Shown here: piece after piece, positions 37,633-46,458 of the stretch
Position numbering within the stretch: position 1 is the first letter of the stretch
Layout of the letters: every line of letters begins with the position of its first letter
NCBI RefSeq assembly: GCF_022984075.1
Contig: NZ_JALAAD010000001.1
Span: 2,740,501-2,804,500 of the forward strand
DNA length: 64,000 nucleotides
Direction of reading: 5' to 3'
Source of the DNA: Synechococcus sp. C9
GTDB taxonomy: Bacteria; Cyanobacteriota; Cyanobacteriia; Gloeomargaritales; Gloeomargaritaceae
The notes under the pieces: model-generated
Told to the model about the DNA's origin: nothing
The model's input: only the letters and a program-made list of their open reading frames with translations
Database searches by the model: none
Position numbers and translations under genes: made by a program

Positions 37633-39696
37633 GTGACCCGCCGCACTTGGTTAGAAATAACGGAATATGGACTGGTGCTGGTGTCCCTGGTGGGAACTGT
37701 GGTCGCCGCCGTCTCCCAGCAGGTGGTGCTTGCCGCCCTACCCATGTCCTTGGCGCTGTTGGTAAATCTGATCCACCGCAACCAGTTGGAAGCCAGCCAG
37801 CAACAATTGCTCCTGACCGCCCTGGAAAGCCTCAACCAACGCTACAGCACCGACATCAAGTTTTTGCGCCGCCGCCTCCAGGATGTGCTCCTCCTGCCCG
37901 AACCGGTGAACCTCACCCCCCTGGAACAATCATTACAGGAATTGCAACAGGCGTTGGGCAACCTCCACCAGGAAATGGATCAACGGCTGGAAACCGTAGA
38001 AGGCTTGAATCTGCAACCCCTGCAAACCCAACTCGCCCAACTCCAAGAGCAGTACGTTAGCCTCCGCACTGGGCTGGGGGAACTAAGTCAAAATTTGGGG
38101 GAATTTCCCAGGGCAGAGCAGGTCGCCCAGATGGAAAAAGGATTGGAGCAACTGCAACGCCAAGCCGCCCAACTGCAAACCCAGGTGCAGCAACTCCGGC
38201 AAACCCCGGTGGTGGATGTGCAACCCCTATCCGCCCAATTGCAGTACCTCAGCGAACAGATCACCGCCCCCCAAGCCCTCAAAACCCAAATTGCCACCCT
38301 TGAAACCGCCACCCAACGCCTCCAGTCCGCCGTCGAACGGTTGGGGCAGGATGTCGCCGCCAGCCTCCAGGTACGAGAAGCGGTGGGACGGTTGGAGCGG
38401 GAACTCCACAGCCAAACCAAACTGGCTCCCCTGATCCAAAAACTGCAACAGGATTTGGCGCAGGTGGTCAGCCAACACCAACAACAGCAACGGTTGACCC
38501 AAAAAGTCAGGGAAGAACTCCAGCAACTCCACGCCCAGCAAGCCCAGGTTGCCTCCTGGGAATCCCGGTTGAGCCAATTGGAGCAACAAACCCAGGCGAT
38601 CCAGGCATTGCACGAGCGGGTGAATCAACTCCACCAACAAACCCGCAGTCAGGTCAGCCGCGCCGCCCTTTTGCCCCTGGTAACCGCCGTAGAGCGACTG
38701 CACCAGCAACAAATCCAACAACAAAACCAGCTTGCGCCCCTCGCCAGCACCCTCGGCACCCTCCAAAGCGACCTCACCGAATTACAAAATGCCCCCGAAC
38801 CCGCCGCCCTCACCCAAGTCCGCCAGACCCTGACCCAACTCAGCCAGCAGATGGAAGCCCTCAGCCAGGGGCACACCCAACAACTCCAACAGGTCAAACA
38901 GGAACTCAGCCGCACCCAAGCCCAACTCAGCGGGTTAAAAGACCTGCCCCACCTGCAACAGCAACTCACGGAGATGGCGCAACTGGTCAGCCAGATTGAC
39001 CACAGCCACGGCGACCTACGGGAATCCACCCAGACCCTTGCCAGCCGCCAAAGCCAAATGGAACAGCAGTGGCAGACCACCCAAGCCCAACTCCAGCAGA
39101 TTCCTGACCAAGTCGCCGCCGCCATTCAGGACTGGGCTAAAACCATCAATCAGCAATTGGAAAAACTCCCCAACTATCGCTATGAACTGGTGACCGACCG
39201 GTTTGGGGGGCGGGAAGTCCTGCACCAGGCGCTGACCCAAACCACTCAAGAATTAATCATCGTTTCCCCCTGGCTGAGCCAACAAGTCATTGACCGCCCC
39301 TTTTTGCAAGCCCTGCGGCAGTTACTCGCCCAAGGGGTGCGGGTCTCCATCGGTTGGGGGGATGCCCAGGACATCAAAACCCAGGAACTTTGCCGCAACA
39401 AACGCAACCAATGGCGGGAAGGACCGGGGCGATTCTCCTGGAAATACAACGCCCTGGGGGATTTGGAACAACTGGAACAGGAATTTCCCGACCACCTGCG
39501 CCTCAAAATCATCGGCACCCACGAGCATTACCTGGTCAGCGACGACCAATTCGCCCTGGTGGGCAGTCATGCGCTCCTGGGGGGCAGTGGCACCAGCCGG
39601 GAAGTGAGCTTAAAAACCAATGACCCCCACCTGATTCAGGATTTGCGGAAACGGTTTCAACGTGCCGCCGATTTGGATGCAATTAACTGGTCATAA
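37633..39696 (+). CDS. Membrane-anchored coiled-coil protein with degenerate phospholipase D-like domain
   Basis: A protein of about 687 residues. Two short N-terminal membrane segments (YGLVLVSLVGTVVAAVSQQV and VVLAALPMSLALLVNLI) are followed by about 450 residues of Gln/Leu-rich coiled coil. The C-terminal 170 residues form a PLD-like domain: YELVTDRFGGREVLHQAL, TTQELIIVSPWLSQQVID and the active-site strand IIGTHEHYLVSDDQFALVGS. There the canonical HxK(x4)D reads HEHYLVSD, so the lysine is histidine. Catalysis is doubtful. The start may be GTG 37633 or TTG 37615. Confidence 0.7.
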   Translation: MTRRTWLEITEYGLVLVSLVGTVVAAVSQQVVLAALPMSLALLVNLIHRNQLEASQQQLLLTALESLNQRYSTDIKFLRRRLQDVLLLPEPVNLTPLEQSLQELQQALGNLHQEMDQRLETVEGLNLQPLQTQLAQLQEQYVSLRTGLGELSQNLGEFPRAEQVAQMEKGLEQLQRQAAQLQTQVQQLRQTPVVDVQPLSAQLQYLSEQITAPQALKTQIATLETATQRLQSAVERLGQDVAASLQVREAVGRLERELHSQTKLAPLIQKLQQDLAQVVSQHQQQQRLTQKVREELQQLHAQQAQVASWESRLSQLEQQTQAIQALHERVNQLHQQTRSQVSRAALLPLVTAVERLHQQQIQQQNQLAPLASTLGTLQSDLTELQNAPEPAALTQVRQTLTQLSQQMEALSQGHTQQLQQVKQELSRTQAQLSGLKDLPHLQQQLTEMAQLVSQIDHSHGDLRESTQTLASRQSQMEQQWQTTQAQLQQIPDQVAAAIQDWAKTINQQLEKLPNYRYELVTDRFGGREVLHQALTQTTQELIIVSPWLSQQVIDRPFLQALRQLLAQGVRVSIGWGDAQDIKTQELCRNKRNQWREGPGRFSWKYNALGDLEQLEQEFPDHLRLKIIGTHEHYLVSDDQFALVGSHALLGGSGTSREVSLKTNDPHLIQDLRKRFQRAADLDAINWS

Positions 39697-39705
39697 GGTG
39701 GCAGA

Positions 39706-39795
39706 AGGGCACTTCTAAAAATGGGTCGCAGGGGCACCGCCCCCGTCTGTGGTTCTGGGAAATCTCTGTTCACTAATCAAGTAGGATTGCTATAT
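39706..39795 (+). repeat. Chimeric MITE: family-2 left end, family-1 right end
   Basis: It begins AGGGCACTTCTAAAAATGGG (a family-2 end) and runs through the shared core GGTCGCAGGGGCACCGCCCC to TAATCAAGTAGGATTGCTAT (a family-1 end). The two ends are not inverted repeats of each other, so it cannot be an intact element. Confidence 0.75.
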
Positions 39796-39823
39796 ATGAG
39801 AAAAACTCAAAGCCCTCTCGCCT

Positions 39824-40489
39824 TCACCCCAAATCTGGACGACGGTTTTGGGTACGTTCCCGCTGTTGGGCTAAACGCCACTCGGCAATCGCCTGGTGAT
39901 TCCCGGAACGAAGCACCTCTGGCACTGACCAACCCCGAAACTCCGCCGGACGGGTGTATTGAGGATATTCAAGTAGGGGTTCACTGAAACTTTCCGAAAT
40001 TAAAGAGGCGGATTTACCAACGGTTCCAGGTAATAAACGCAGTACCCCATTAATAATCGTTAAAGCGGGAATTTCGCCACTGGTTAACACAAAATCCCCC
40101 AGGGAAATTTCTCGGTCGGCTAAATAACGAATTCGCTCATCAAAACCTTCATAAGCACCACAAATTAACACCAATTGCTGATAGTTTGCCCAGTTTCGGA
40201 AGTGAGATTGGGTGAGGCGTTCCCCCTGGGGCGTAAGTAGGATAATTTCCCTGGGTTCCAGACGGGGCAAGGATTCCACGGCGGCAAAAATAGGTTCCGG
40301 TTTGAGTACCATGCCCACCCCACCCCCATAAGGTTCATCGTCCACCCGCTGGTGTTTGTCTGTGGTAAAATTCCGGGGGTTCGTATAAACCACGGTGGCA
40401 ATTCCCTTCGCCAAGGCTTTACCAACCAAACCCTGAGCGAGGGGACTGGTGAAAAATTCTGGGAACAAAGTCACCACATCAAAGCGCAT
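39824..40489 (-). CDS. trmD: tRNA (guanine37-N1)-methyltransferase
   Basis: A 221-residue SPOUT-class enzyme that methylates G37 next to the anticodon and prevents frameshifts. MRFDVVTLFPEFF, VDDEPYGGGVGMVLKPEPIF, CGAYEGFDERI and LTSGEIPALTIINGVLRLLPG form the trefoil-knot SAM site. The length is slightly below the usual 230-250. Here it lacks the common rpsP-rimM neighbours. Confidence 0.95.
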   Translation of the reverse strand: MRFDVVTLFPEFFTSPLAQGLVGKALAKGIATVVYTNPRNFTTDKHQRVDDEPYGGGVGMVLKPEPIFAAVESLPRLEPREIILLTPQGERLTQSHFRNWANYQQLVLICGAYEGFDERIRYLADREISLGDFVLTSGEIPALTIINGVLRLLPGTVGKSASLISESFSEPLLEYPQYTRPAEFRGWSVPEVLRSGNHQAIAEWRLAQQRERTQNRRPDLG

Positions 40490-40504
40490 CAGGATTCACC
40501 AAAG

Positions 40505-40936
40505 CTAGTGCGGATAAATGTGCTTTTCGGCAACCTTCCAATAGCGGGAAAATCGTTTTAAGTCCAGATATTTTTGGGGTGGAATCAGCGGTGGTATTGC
40601 AAGAATTTCCAAGGTAAATTGCCGGGATAATTCCTGACAAATGTGCTGAAACCGAGGGCTGGGACTTTGGGTAGTGACTAATTTTTGGGCACCATATTCT
40701 TGCATCAATTGGGTTAATTTCTCCATCACATTCCCCCGGTGAATTTCTACGGGCAATTCTAATAGACATTCATAGATAAAGACAATGCGTTTGCGGCTGA
40801 TTTGCCATTGGTTCAATAACTCCTCGTCCCACACCCACACCGCCGGGGCATCGGGGTAAGCTAACAACGCCGGATTCGTCGGGCTGAGGCTATCGCCGTG
40901 TACCCAAACGAGAGTGGGACTGGGGCAATTCGGCAT
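40505..40936 (-). CDS. Photolyase N-terminal (Rossmann) domain as a separate protein
   Basis: About 143 residues with the start of the photolyase/cryptochrome alpha/beta domain: TLVWVHGDSLSPTNPALLAY, APAVWVWDEELLNQWQISRK, RIVFIYECLLELPVEIHRG, ending PPQKYLDLKRFSRYWKVAEK. The FAD-binding helical half is not here but in the upstream gene, whose 3' end this gene overlaps by 47 bp. The frame extends to TTG 40996, but ATG 40936 gives the correct domain start. Likely partner of the product of 40890-41708. Confidence 0.7.
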   Translation of the reverse strand: MPNCPSPTLVWVHGDSLSPTNPALLAYPDAPAVWVWDEELLNQWQISRKRIVFIYECLLELPVEIHRGNVMEKLTQLMQEYGAQKLVTTQSPSPRFQHICQELSRQFTLEILAIPPLIPPQKYLDLKRFSRYWKVAEKHIYPH

Positions 40937-41708
40937 GGGGAAACAGGCGTTTGTGCAATTGTTCGTAACTCCCCCAAAAGGGGCAGGTTTTCGCAAGATG
41001 TGGGCAGGACATACACCATTTTTTCTGGGTATAACGGGCTAAATTTTCCTGATTGAAATAGTAGGGTTTGACGCTAAAGGTACTCGCCACCCATTGCCAG
41101 GATAAATTATTACTCGCCGGATCCCCATCCAACAGGTGCATCAAAAACCACGCCGCCCCGGTTTGCCATTTGACCCTGCGCCAGTGAATGATATAAGCCG
41201 CCAACCACAACCGGACATGGTTATGCAGGTAGCCGGTGGTCTGCAATTCCTGGCTAAAACTGTCCATACAAGGTAAACCCGTTGTCCCGTTGATAATCTC
41301 TTCCGGCAGTTCCTCCCCGTAGTCAGCGGCGGTAAAACCGGTTTTGTAGGGTTCCCGATCCTGCCAAATGCCCTCCCCCCATTGTTCGTACAATTTCTGC
41401 CAATAGTCCCGCCAAGCCAGTTGCCGCAGGAACGGTTCCACCACCGACCAGGGGTAGCCCTGGGATTGCAGATAGTCCCGCACCTCCGCCAAAGTGAGTA
41501 CCCCATGCCGGATATAGGGCGATAAGCGGGTGACCGCCCCATCCAGATAGTTGCGGGTGTCGCCGTAGGAATGGGGTTGCAGTTGCGCTAGCTTGTACAG
41601 AGCCGCCCGTCTGCCCCCCACCGTTTCACTCACCGCCCCCTTTGCCCCCGGAAAAACCTGGGTCACATAGGCAATCAGGTCTTCCCGGCTGGCAAATTCC
41701 CGCTGCAT
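40890..41708 (-). CDS. Photolyase/cryptochrome FAD-binding domain as a separate protein
   Basis: A 272-residue protein equal to the helical FAD domain of photolyases. Motifs in order are YGDTRNYLDGAVTRLSPYIR (FAD phosphate contact), FLRQLAWRDYWQKLYEQWG, the adenine/lesion pocket TGYLHNHVRLWLAAYIIHWR, and DGDPASNNLSWQWVAST. It ends with a cysteine-rich KKWCMSCPHLAKTCPFWGSY. It lacks the N-terminal antenna domain, which follows as the next, overlapping gene. DNA repair or light sensing is inferred; the substrate class is not known. Confidence 0.8.
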   Translation of the reverse strand: MQREFASREDLIAYVTQVFPGAKGAVSETVGGRRAALYKLAQLQPHSYGDTRNYLDGAVTRLSPYIRHGVLTLAEVRDYLQSQGYPWSVVEPFLRQLAWRDYWQKLYEQWGEGIWQDREPYKTGFTAADYGEELPEEIINGTTGLPCMDSFSQELQTTGYLHNHVRLWLAAYIIHWRRVKWQTGAAWFLMHLLDGDPASNNLSWQWVASTFSVKPYYFNQENLARYTQKKWCMSCPHLAKTCPFWGSYEQLHKRLFPHAELPQSHSRLGTRR

Positions 41709-41711
41709 GGG

Positions 41712-43481
41712 TTAGACCGTGGCGACTTCACTCCGGCGTTTGCGGGTGCGGCGGTTGACTTCCTCACTCGGACTGGCGGTTGATACCGTGGTTTGCAGGA
41801 GGAAAATCAACAGGGGATGACTTTTGAGTTCCCGGCGGATCAACCGTTGCAAGGCGGCTTCCATCGCCTCCCGCAGACCTGTCCAGTCCACATCCGTGCC
41901 ATTCACGGCAAACTCCGACCAGCGTTCCCGCACGGTTTGCGCCAGGGTATCCTGCACCAGACGACGCAGTACGCCCAACTCCACCGCCGTCACCACCCCC
42001 CGCACATGGACTTCTGGGATCGCCACCAGTTGCCCTTGCCCATCCAGGGTAGCCGCCACCGTCACCACCCCTTCGTCGGCGAGGCGTTGCCGCTCCTTCA
42101 GCACCTTCCCGTCCACCACCCCGTCCCCGGAGGTGTCCACCAGTTCAATCCCTGCCTTGACCCGACCCACCACCTGAATCCGGTCGGGGGTGAGTTCGAT
42201 CACATCGCCGTTGTCCACGATCACGATGTTTTCCGCCGGTACCCCCAGGGCTTGCGCCGTTTCGCTGTGTTTGACCAGCATCCGGTGTTCCCCGTGAATC
42301 GGCACAAAAAACTTCGGCTTGGTCAACGCCAACATCAGCTTTTGATCCTCCTGGCTCCCGTGCCCGGACACGTGAATCCCCCGCTCCTTGCCGTAGATGA
42401 CCTTCGCCCCCTGCGCCATCAGCTTGTCAATCGTATTCACCACCGCAATCGTATTGCCCGGAATCGGGTTGGCGGAAAAGACCACCGTATCCGTGGGGCG
42501 AATTTGAATCTCCTTGTGCTCCCGGTTGGCAATCCGGGTCAACGCCGACAGCGGCTCCCCCTGGGAACCCGTGGTCAAAATCACCACTTGGTCATCGGGT
42601 AAATGCCGGATCACGTGCATGGGTTGCAGTAAATCATCAGGACATTGGATATACCCCAGGGTGCGGGCATGGGCAATCACATTCAGCATCGAACGCCCCA
42701 ACACCGACACCTTGCGTTTGTGTTTTTGCGCCAACTGCAAAATGATATTCACCCGATGCACCGAGGAGGCAAAGGTGGTGATCAGCAACCGCCCCGGGGC
42801 TTCCGTAAACGCCCGGTCTAACCCCGGAATCACCGCCCGCTCGGAGGGGGTAAACCCAGCCAACTCCGCATTGGTGGAATCGCTCATCAAACACAGCACC
42901 CCCTTTTCCCCATGTTCGGCGAGGCGTTGCAGGTCAAACCGCTCCCCATCAATCGGGGTGTGATCCATCTTGAAATCCCCAGTGTGGATGACCACCCCCA
43001 CCGGCGTGTGTAATGCCACCGTAAAGCTATCGGCGATGGAGTGGGTATTGCGGATAAATTCCACCAAAAAGGAACTGCCAATCCGCACAAAATCCCGGGG
43101 ACCAACGGGGTGGAGTTGGGTGCGATTCGCTACCCCCGCTTCCTCCAATTTGGCTTGCAGGAGGGCAATCGCCAGGCGGGGACCGTACATGATGGGAATG
43201 TCAAGCTGTTGCAGATGGAAGGGAATGCCGCCGATGTGGTCCTCATGTCCGTGGGTGATGATCATCCCCTTGATTTTGTGGCGATTTTCCCGCAGGTAGG
43301 TCAAATCCGGCAGTACCACCTGCACCCCGTGCATGGCTTCCGTGGGAAACGCCAACCCCGCATCCAGCAGGAGGATTTCATCGTTGATTTCAAACACGCA
43401 GGTGTTTTTGCCAATTTCGTGCAGACCCCCCAAAGGAATGATCTTCAGGGCGGCATTGGTCTGGGCATGGGCTTTGGTCAT
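41712..43481 (-). CDS. rnj: Ribonuclease J
   Basis: A 589-residue metallo-beta-lactamase/beta-CASP nuclease with endo- and 5'-exonuclease activity in mRNA decay. The N-terminal LKIIPLGGLHEIGKNTCVFE and the zinc site MIITHGHEDHIGG are intact, as are the beta-CASP motifs (MSDSTNAELAGFTPSE, TTFASSVHRV, FVPIHGEHRML). AAAGGAGCCT before ATG 43481 fixes the start. The C-terminal tail RRTRKRRSEVATV is basic. It follows dapA on the same strand, as in many cyanobacteria. Confidence 0.95.
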   Translation of the reverse strand: MTKAHAQTNAALKIIPLGGLHEIGKNTCVFEINDEILLLDAGLAFPTEAMHGVQVVLPDLTYLRENRHKIKGMIITHGHEDHIGGIPFHLQQLDIPIMYGPRLAIALLQAKLEEAGVANRTQLHPVGPRDFVRIGSSFLVEFIRNTHSIADSFTVALHTPVGVVIHTGDFKMDHTPIDGERFDLQRLAEHGEKGVLCLMSDSTNAELAGFTPSERAVIPGLDRAFTEAPGRLLITTFASSVHRVNIILQLAQKHKRKVSVLGRSMLNVIAHARTLGYIQCPDDLLQPMHVIRHLPDDQVVILTTGSQGEPLSALTRIANREHKEIQIRPTDTVVFSANPIPGNTIAVVNTIDKLMAQGAKVIYGKERGIHVSGHGSQEDQKLMLALTKPKFFVPIHGEHRMLVKHSETAQALGVPAENIVIVDNGDVIELTPDRIQVVGRVKAGIELVDTSGDGVVDGKVLKERQRLADEGVVTVAATLDGQGQLVAIPEVHVRGVVTAVELGVLRRLVQDTLAQTVRERWSEFAVNGTDVDWTGLREAMEAALQRLIRRELKSHPLLIFLLQTTVSTASPSEEVNRRTRKRRSEVATV

Positions 43482-43546
43482 AGGCTCCTTTAGATAAAAC
43501 AACAGCACAAACGAGCACGATTCACCTCTGGTCAAGAGGGAAACTT

Positions 43547-44440
43547 TTAAGCCAACAGATGCAACTCCTGCATCACGGGGCGTAAAATCTGATCCACCGC
43601 CGGGTCAGCCCCCACCAAGGGTAAACGAGGGGCACCTACCGACCAACCCATCAATTCTAAGGCTCGTTTCACCGGAATCGGGTTGGTGGTCGCAAACAGG
43701 GCTTTGAAGAGTGGATATATTCTATTGTACAGTGCCTGCGCCCGTTCTGGTTGCCCCTGGAAAAATGCCTGCACCATAGTTTGGATTTCCACCCCCACCA
43801 GATGGCTGGCGACACTCACCACCCCCACCGCCCCCATCGCCAACAGGGGCAGGGTCAGGCTGTCATCCCCGGAGTAAATCGCCAATCGTTCCGGGGGCAC
43901 CAACCGCCGCAATTGCGCCACCTGTTCCAGATTGCCGCTGGCTTCTTTGATGGCAATGATATTCGCCTCTTTGTCCGCCAATGCCGCCACGGTTTCCGGC
44001 AGGAGATTCACCCCTGTACGCCCGGGAATGTTGTACAGCATCAGGGGAAAATCCGGCACCGCCTGGGCAATCGTGCGAAAGTGCGCCAGCAGACCCGCCT
44101 GGGGGGGTTTGTTGTAGTAGGGCACCACCTGCAAACTGCCATCCAGCCCCAATTCTGCCGCTTTCACCGTTGCTACCACCGCTTCCCGGGTACTATTCGC
44201 CCCCGTGCCCGCCAAGACCTGCGCCCGTTCCCCCACCGCTGTTTTCACCACCCGGAATAGCTCGTACTCCTCCTCCCAAGTGAGGGTCGGGGATTCACCC
44301 GTCGTTCCCGCTACCACCAGCCCATCGCTCCCGTGCGCCACCAGATGCACCGCCAGCCGTTCCGCCAATGCATAATCCACCTGTCCATCCGGGGCAAAGG
44401 GAGTGACCATCGCCGTCAGCACTCGTCCGAAGCGGGGCAT
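43547..44440 (-). CDS. dapA: 4-hydroxy-tetrahydrodipicolinate synthase
   Basis: A lysine/diaminopimelate pathway aldolase of about 297 residues that condenses pyruvate with aspartate semialdehyde. [18 protein letters not shown] opens the barrel, [13 protein letters not shown] binds pyruvate carboxylate, [14 protein letters not shown] holds the catalytic tyrosine and [14 protein letters not shown] the Schiff-base lysine. ATG 44440 ([11 protein letters not shown]) fits the family; the frame also allows GTG at 44470. It is followed by rnj after 65 bp. Confidence 0.94.
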   Translation of the reverse strand: MPRFGRVLTAMVTPFAPDGQVDYALAERLAVHLVAHGSDGLVVAGTTGESPTLTWEEEYELFRVVKTAVGERAQVLAGTGANSTREAVVATVKAAELGLDGSLQVVPYYNKPPQAGLLAHFRTIAQAVPDFPLMLYNIPGRTGVNLLPETVAALADKEANIIAIKEASGNLEQVAQLRRLVPPERLAIYSGDDSLTLPLLAMGAVGVVSVASHLVGVEIQTMVQAFFQGQPERAQALYNRIYPLFKALFATTNPIPVKRALELMGWSVGAPRLPLVGADPAVDQILRPVMQELHLLA

Positions 44441-44636
44441 CCCAGCCCGATTTCCCTGTTCACTCACCACGCCATTCGCTACCCATAAGCACGAAAAGAA
44501 TTACCACCAGCAGACGGCTGAACCGTAGGCAGTCTTCCCTTGAGTTTATCGCAAAGACCACAGGTTGCGGGACGGGTATGGGATTCATCACTCCCCTGCC
44601 AATGGGAAAAACATATCACCAGCATCAGTAACAATC

Positions 44637-44753
44637 GGGCACCTCTACAAATTCAAAGTTAGCAGTAGCAGGGGGCACCCCCGCCCTTGGTTCTGGAGAA
44701 TTTTTGTATGCCTACGGCACGCCAGCTAATGCTAATCTAATAGAACTATTATA
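44637..44753 (+). repeat. Second chimeric MITE (family-2 left, long family-1 right), 5' of the IS
   Basis: GGGCACCTCTACAAATTCAA at the left matches reversed family-2 copies (56031 end). The right half is long family-1, with GCCTACGGCACGCCAGCTAA and a decayed end CTAATAGAACTATTATA. The IS target site begins at its right edge. Confidence 0.6.
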
Positions 44754-44761
44754 TGTAGAGC
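44753..44761. repeat. Target site duplication, left copy
   Basis: ATGTAGAGC directly left of the IS; the identical right copy is at 45849-45857. Confidence 0.9.
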
Positions 44762-45848
44762 CAGTAGTGTTGAATGTTAACGAAAGGGTGGAAAAGGGAG
44801 ACTAAAAATGGTATTTTAGATTGGTAGAAACCACGAGTAACAGTATTTTTATGAGACGACAAATTCAGGGACTTATCAAGCCCTTGCTGAACCTTCTTCC
44901 CAAAAACGACTATCCAGTCTTGGATACTCGCTTGTTTGTACTCATATGGATGCACTTCATTTTAGATGCAAGAGTCGCCACCATGCGGGGCTTATTCTTC
45001 CTCTTGAATCATCTCAATTTTAAAGTTGACATATCAACGTTTTCTAAGGCGTGTAAACATCGTAGCACCGAGCCGTTTCAAGTGATCCTAAGAGAACTGC
45101 AAAAACGGCTTAAACATCATCAAGGTGAATTTAAGCACTTATTCCCATTAGATTCTACCATTATCACCCTGACCAGCAAATTATTCTGGCACTACAAGCA
45201 GGTAAAATTGACGCTTGGCCTGGATATAAATGAGGGCAATATCGGTGACGAATCAATTATATTTGGAAAGACTAATGACCATAAAATTGGGCATCTTGTG
45301 ATTGGGACGATACCTGAGAATGCCGTTGGTATCATGGATAGGGGTTTTGCTTCCTGGAAATTAATGGACGAAATGTGTAAACGAAATACATTGTTTATTG
45401 TGCGGATTAGAAATAATATGAAGTTGCAACCTGACAATCCGGATATTCGGGTAATTCAATTTTTTAATGAAGAGGAAAACACAGAATATAGGCTAGCGAC
45501 TAACGTGACTTCGATGACGGATGAAGAGATTTGTTCAGCCTATCGTTTGCGCTGGCGAATTGAGTTGCTTTGGAAGGCACTAAAGATGCACTTGAAATTG
45601 GATAGAATCATTACCAAGAATGAGAATGGTGTGCGGCTACAGATTTATGCCGTATTGATTGGTTATCTAATTTTAAGATTGCTGGAGATAGGTCACAATA
45701 AGACCTATGAATTGATTGACAAGTTGCGATATTTACAAATAGAAATAGGCCGACACTGTAGCTTCATGGAACTCGTAGGGGTAGAGCCGCTCGTAGGATA
45801 ACCCTGACCCCTTATGTTAAGTTTTATTACGGACATTCAACACTACTG
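44762..45848 (+). mobile_element. IS4-family insertion sequence, intact (1087 bp)
   Basis: Terminal inverted repeats of 16 bp, CAGTAGTGTTGAATGT, are perfect at both ends. The 9-bp target duplication ATGTAGAGC is present at 44753-44761 and 45849-45857. One transposase gene fills the element. The perfect ends and duplication indicate a fairly recent insertion between two MITE copies. Confidence 0.93.
44851..45801 (+). CDS. IS4-family DDE transposase
   Basis: About 316 residues (326 if TTG 44821 is used). The DDE residues are visible as LDSTIITLTS (first D), GIMDRGFASW (second D) and the signature YRLRWRIELLWKALK, which fits the IS4 Y-(2)-R-(3)-E-(6)-K pattern exactly and supplies the catalytic E. 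The N-terminal domain is helical and DNA-binding. The frame has no stop or frameshift, so the element may be active. Confidence 0.92.
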   Translation: MRRQIQGLIKPLLNLLPKNDYPVLDTRLFVLIWMHFILDARVATMRGLFFLLNHLNFKVDISTFSKACKHRSTEPFQVILRELQKRLKHHQGEFKHLFPLDSTIITLTSKLFWHYKQVKLTLGLDINEGNIGDESIIFGKTNDHKIGHLVIGTIPENAVGIMDRGFASWKLMDEMCKRNTLFIVRIRNNMKLQPDNPDIRVIQFFNEEENTEYRLATNVTSMTDEEICSAYRLRWRIELLWKALKMHLKLDRIITKNENGVRLQIYAVLIGYLILRLLEIGHNKTYELIDKLRYLQIEIGRHCSFMELVGVEPLVG

Positions 45849-45857
45849 ATGTAGAGC
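45849..45857. repeat. Target site duplication, right copy
   Basis: ATGTAGAGC directly right of the IS, identical to the left copy. Confidence 0.9.
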
Positions 45858-45963
45858 ATCTCTAAAAATAGGTCGCAGGGGCGTAGCCCCCGTTTATGGT
45901 TCTCGATAATATCGGTATTCCAGTGCGATAACCTTCTGGTAAGGCAAATAAATAGAGGTGCCC
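45853..45963 (-). repeat. Family-2 MITE-like repeat next to the IS
   Basis: The right end TAGAGGTGCCC is intact. The left end, AGAGCATCTCTAAAAATAGG, is altered where the IS target duplication meets it. The core is GGTCGCAGGGGCGTAGCCCC and GGTTCTCGATAATATCGGTA. Confidence 0.65.
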
Positions 45964-46150
45964 TTAAGAAACTAATTAAGAGGCAAGCCTATGGCTTTTC
46001 AAATTTTGACAACTTCCGGGCGAGAACCTTAGCCACATTCTCTAATTAGAAAAAAATCATCACCCTAAATCTAGGAGAGCCTGGCAGTCATTGTTTTGGT
46101 AGCACGCAGTAATTGTTTACCAAATTGAGTACCTTTGATGTCTGATGTTT

Positions 46151-46252
46151 ATATAGCAATCCTAAATGAGAATAGAATAGGGGTCGCAGGGGATTGTCCC
46201 CGTCCTTGGTTCTGGAGAATTCTTGTTTGCTAATCAAGTAGGATCGCTATAG
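46151..46252 (+). repeat. Family-1 MITE-like repeat
   Basis: Left end TATAGCAATCCTAAATGAGA, right end TAATCAAGTAGGATCGCTAT. The core GGGGTCGCAGGGGATTGTCC is slightly altered. Confidence 0.75.
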
Positions 46253-46458
46253 TGTATTAACTACAATTGCACCGGGGCAAATAATTGCAGTCGGAGGCTC
46301 CCAATAAATCGCACCAGTGACGCAACTTAATAACCCCAATGCCCCCAACCCCCCAAGAAGTTATTTGCAAGTGTTCAAGGTTATCTGCTGGGATTGCTAT
46401 GGGATTTAGGATACATTATACTACCATTAGTTAGAAAAAATTTACCTGGAAAAGCAAA

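Larger units (their letters stand above)
45849..46458. other. Repeat-rich intergenic region between IS and dsrE-like gene
   Basis: No supported gene. It contains a family-2 copy (45853-45963), a family-1 copy (46151-46252) and AT-rich filler. A minus-strand frame near 46260-46345 encodes a short hydrophobic peptide with LLSC, a lipobox-like tetrapeptide, but it lacks a start or ribosome-binding site. The dsrE-like promoter may use TACATTATACTACC around 46412-46425. Confidence 0.5.

Noticed and set aside
46255-46350. Short minus-strand hydrophobic peptide with LLSC
   Set aside because: No usable start codon with ribosome-binding site; too short to distinguish from chance.
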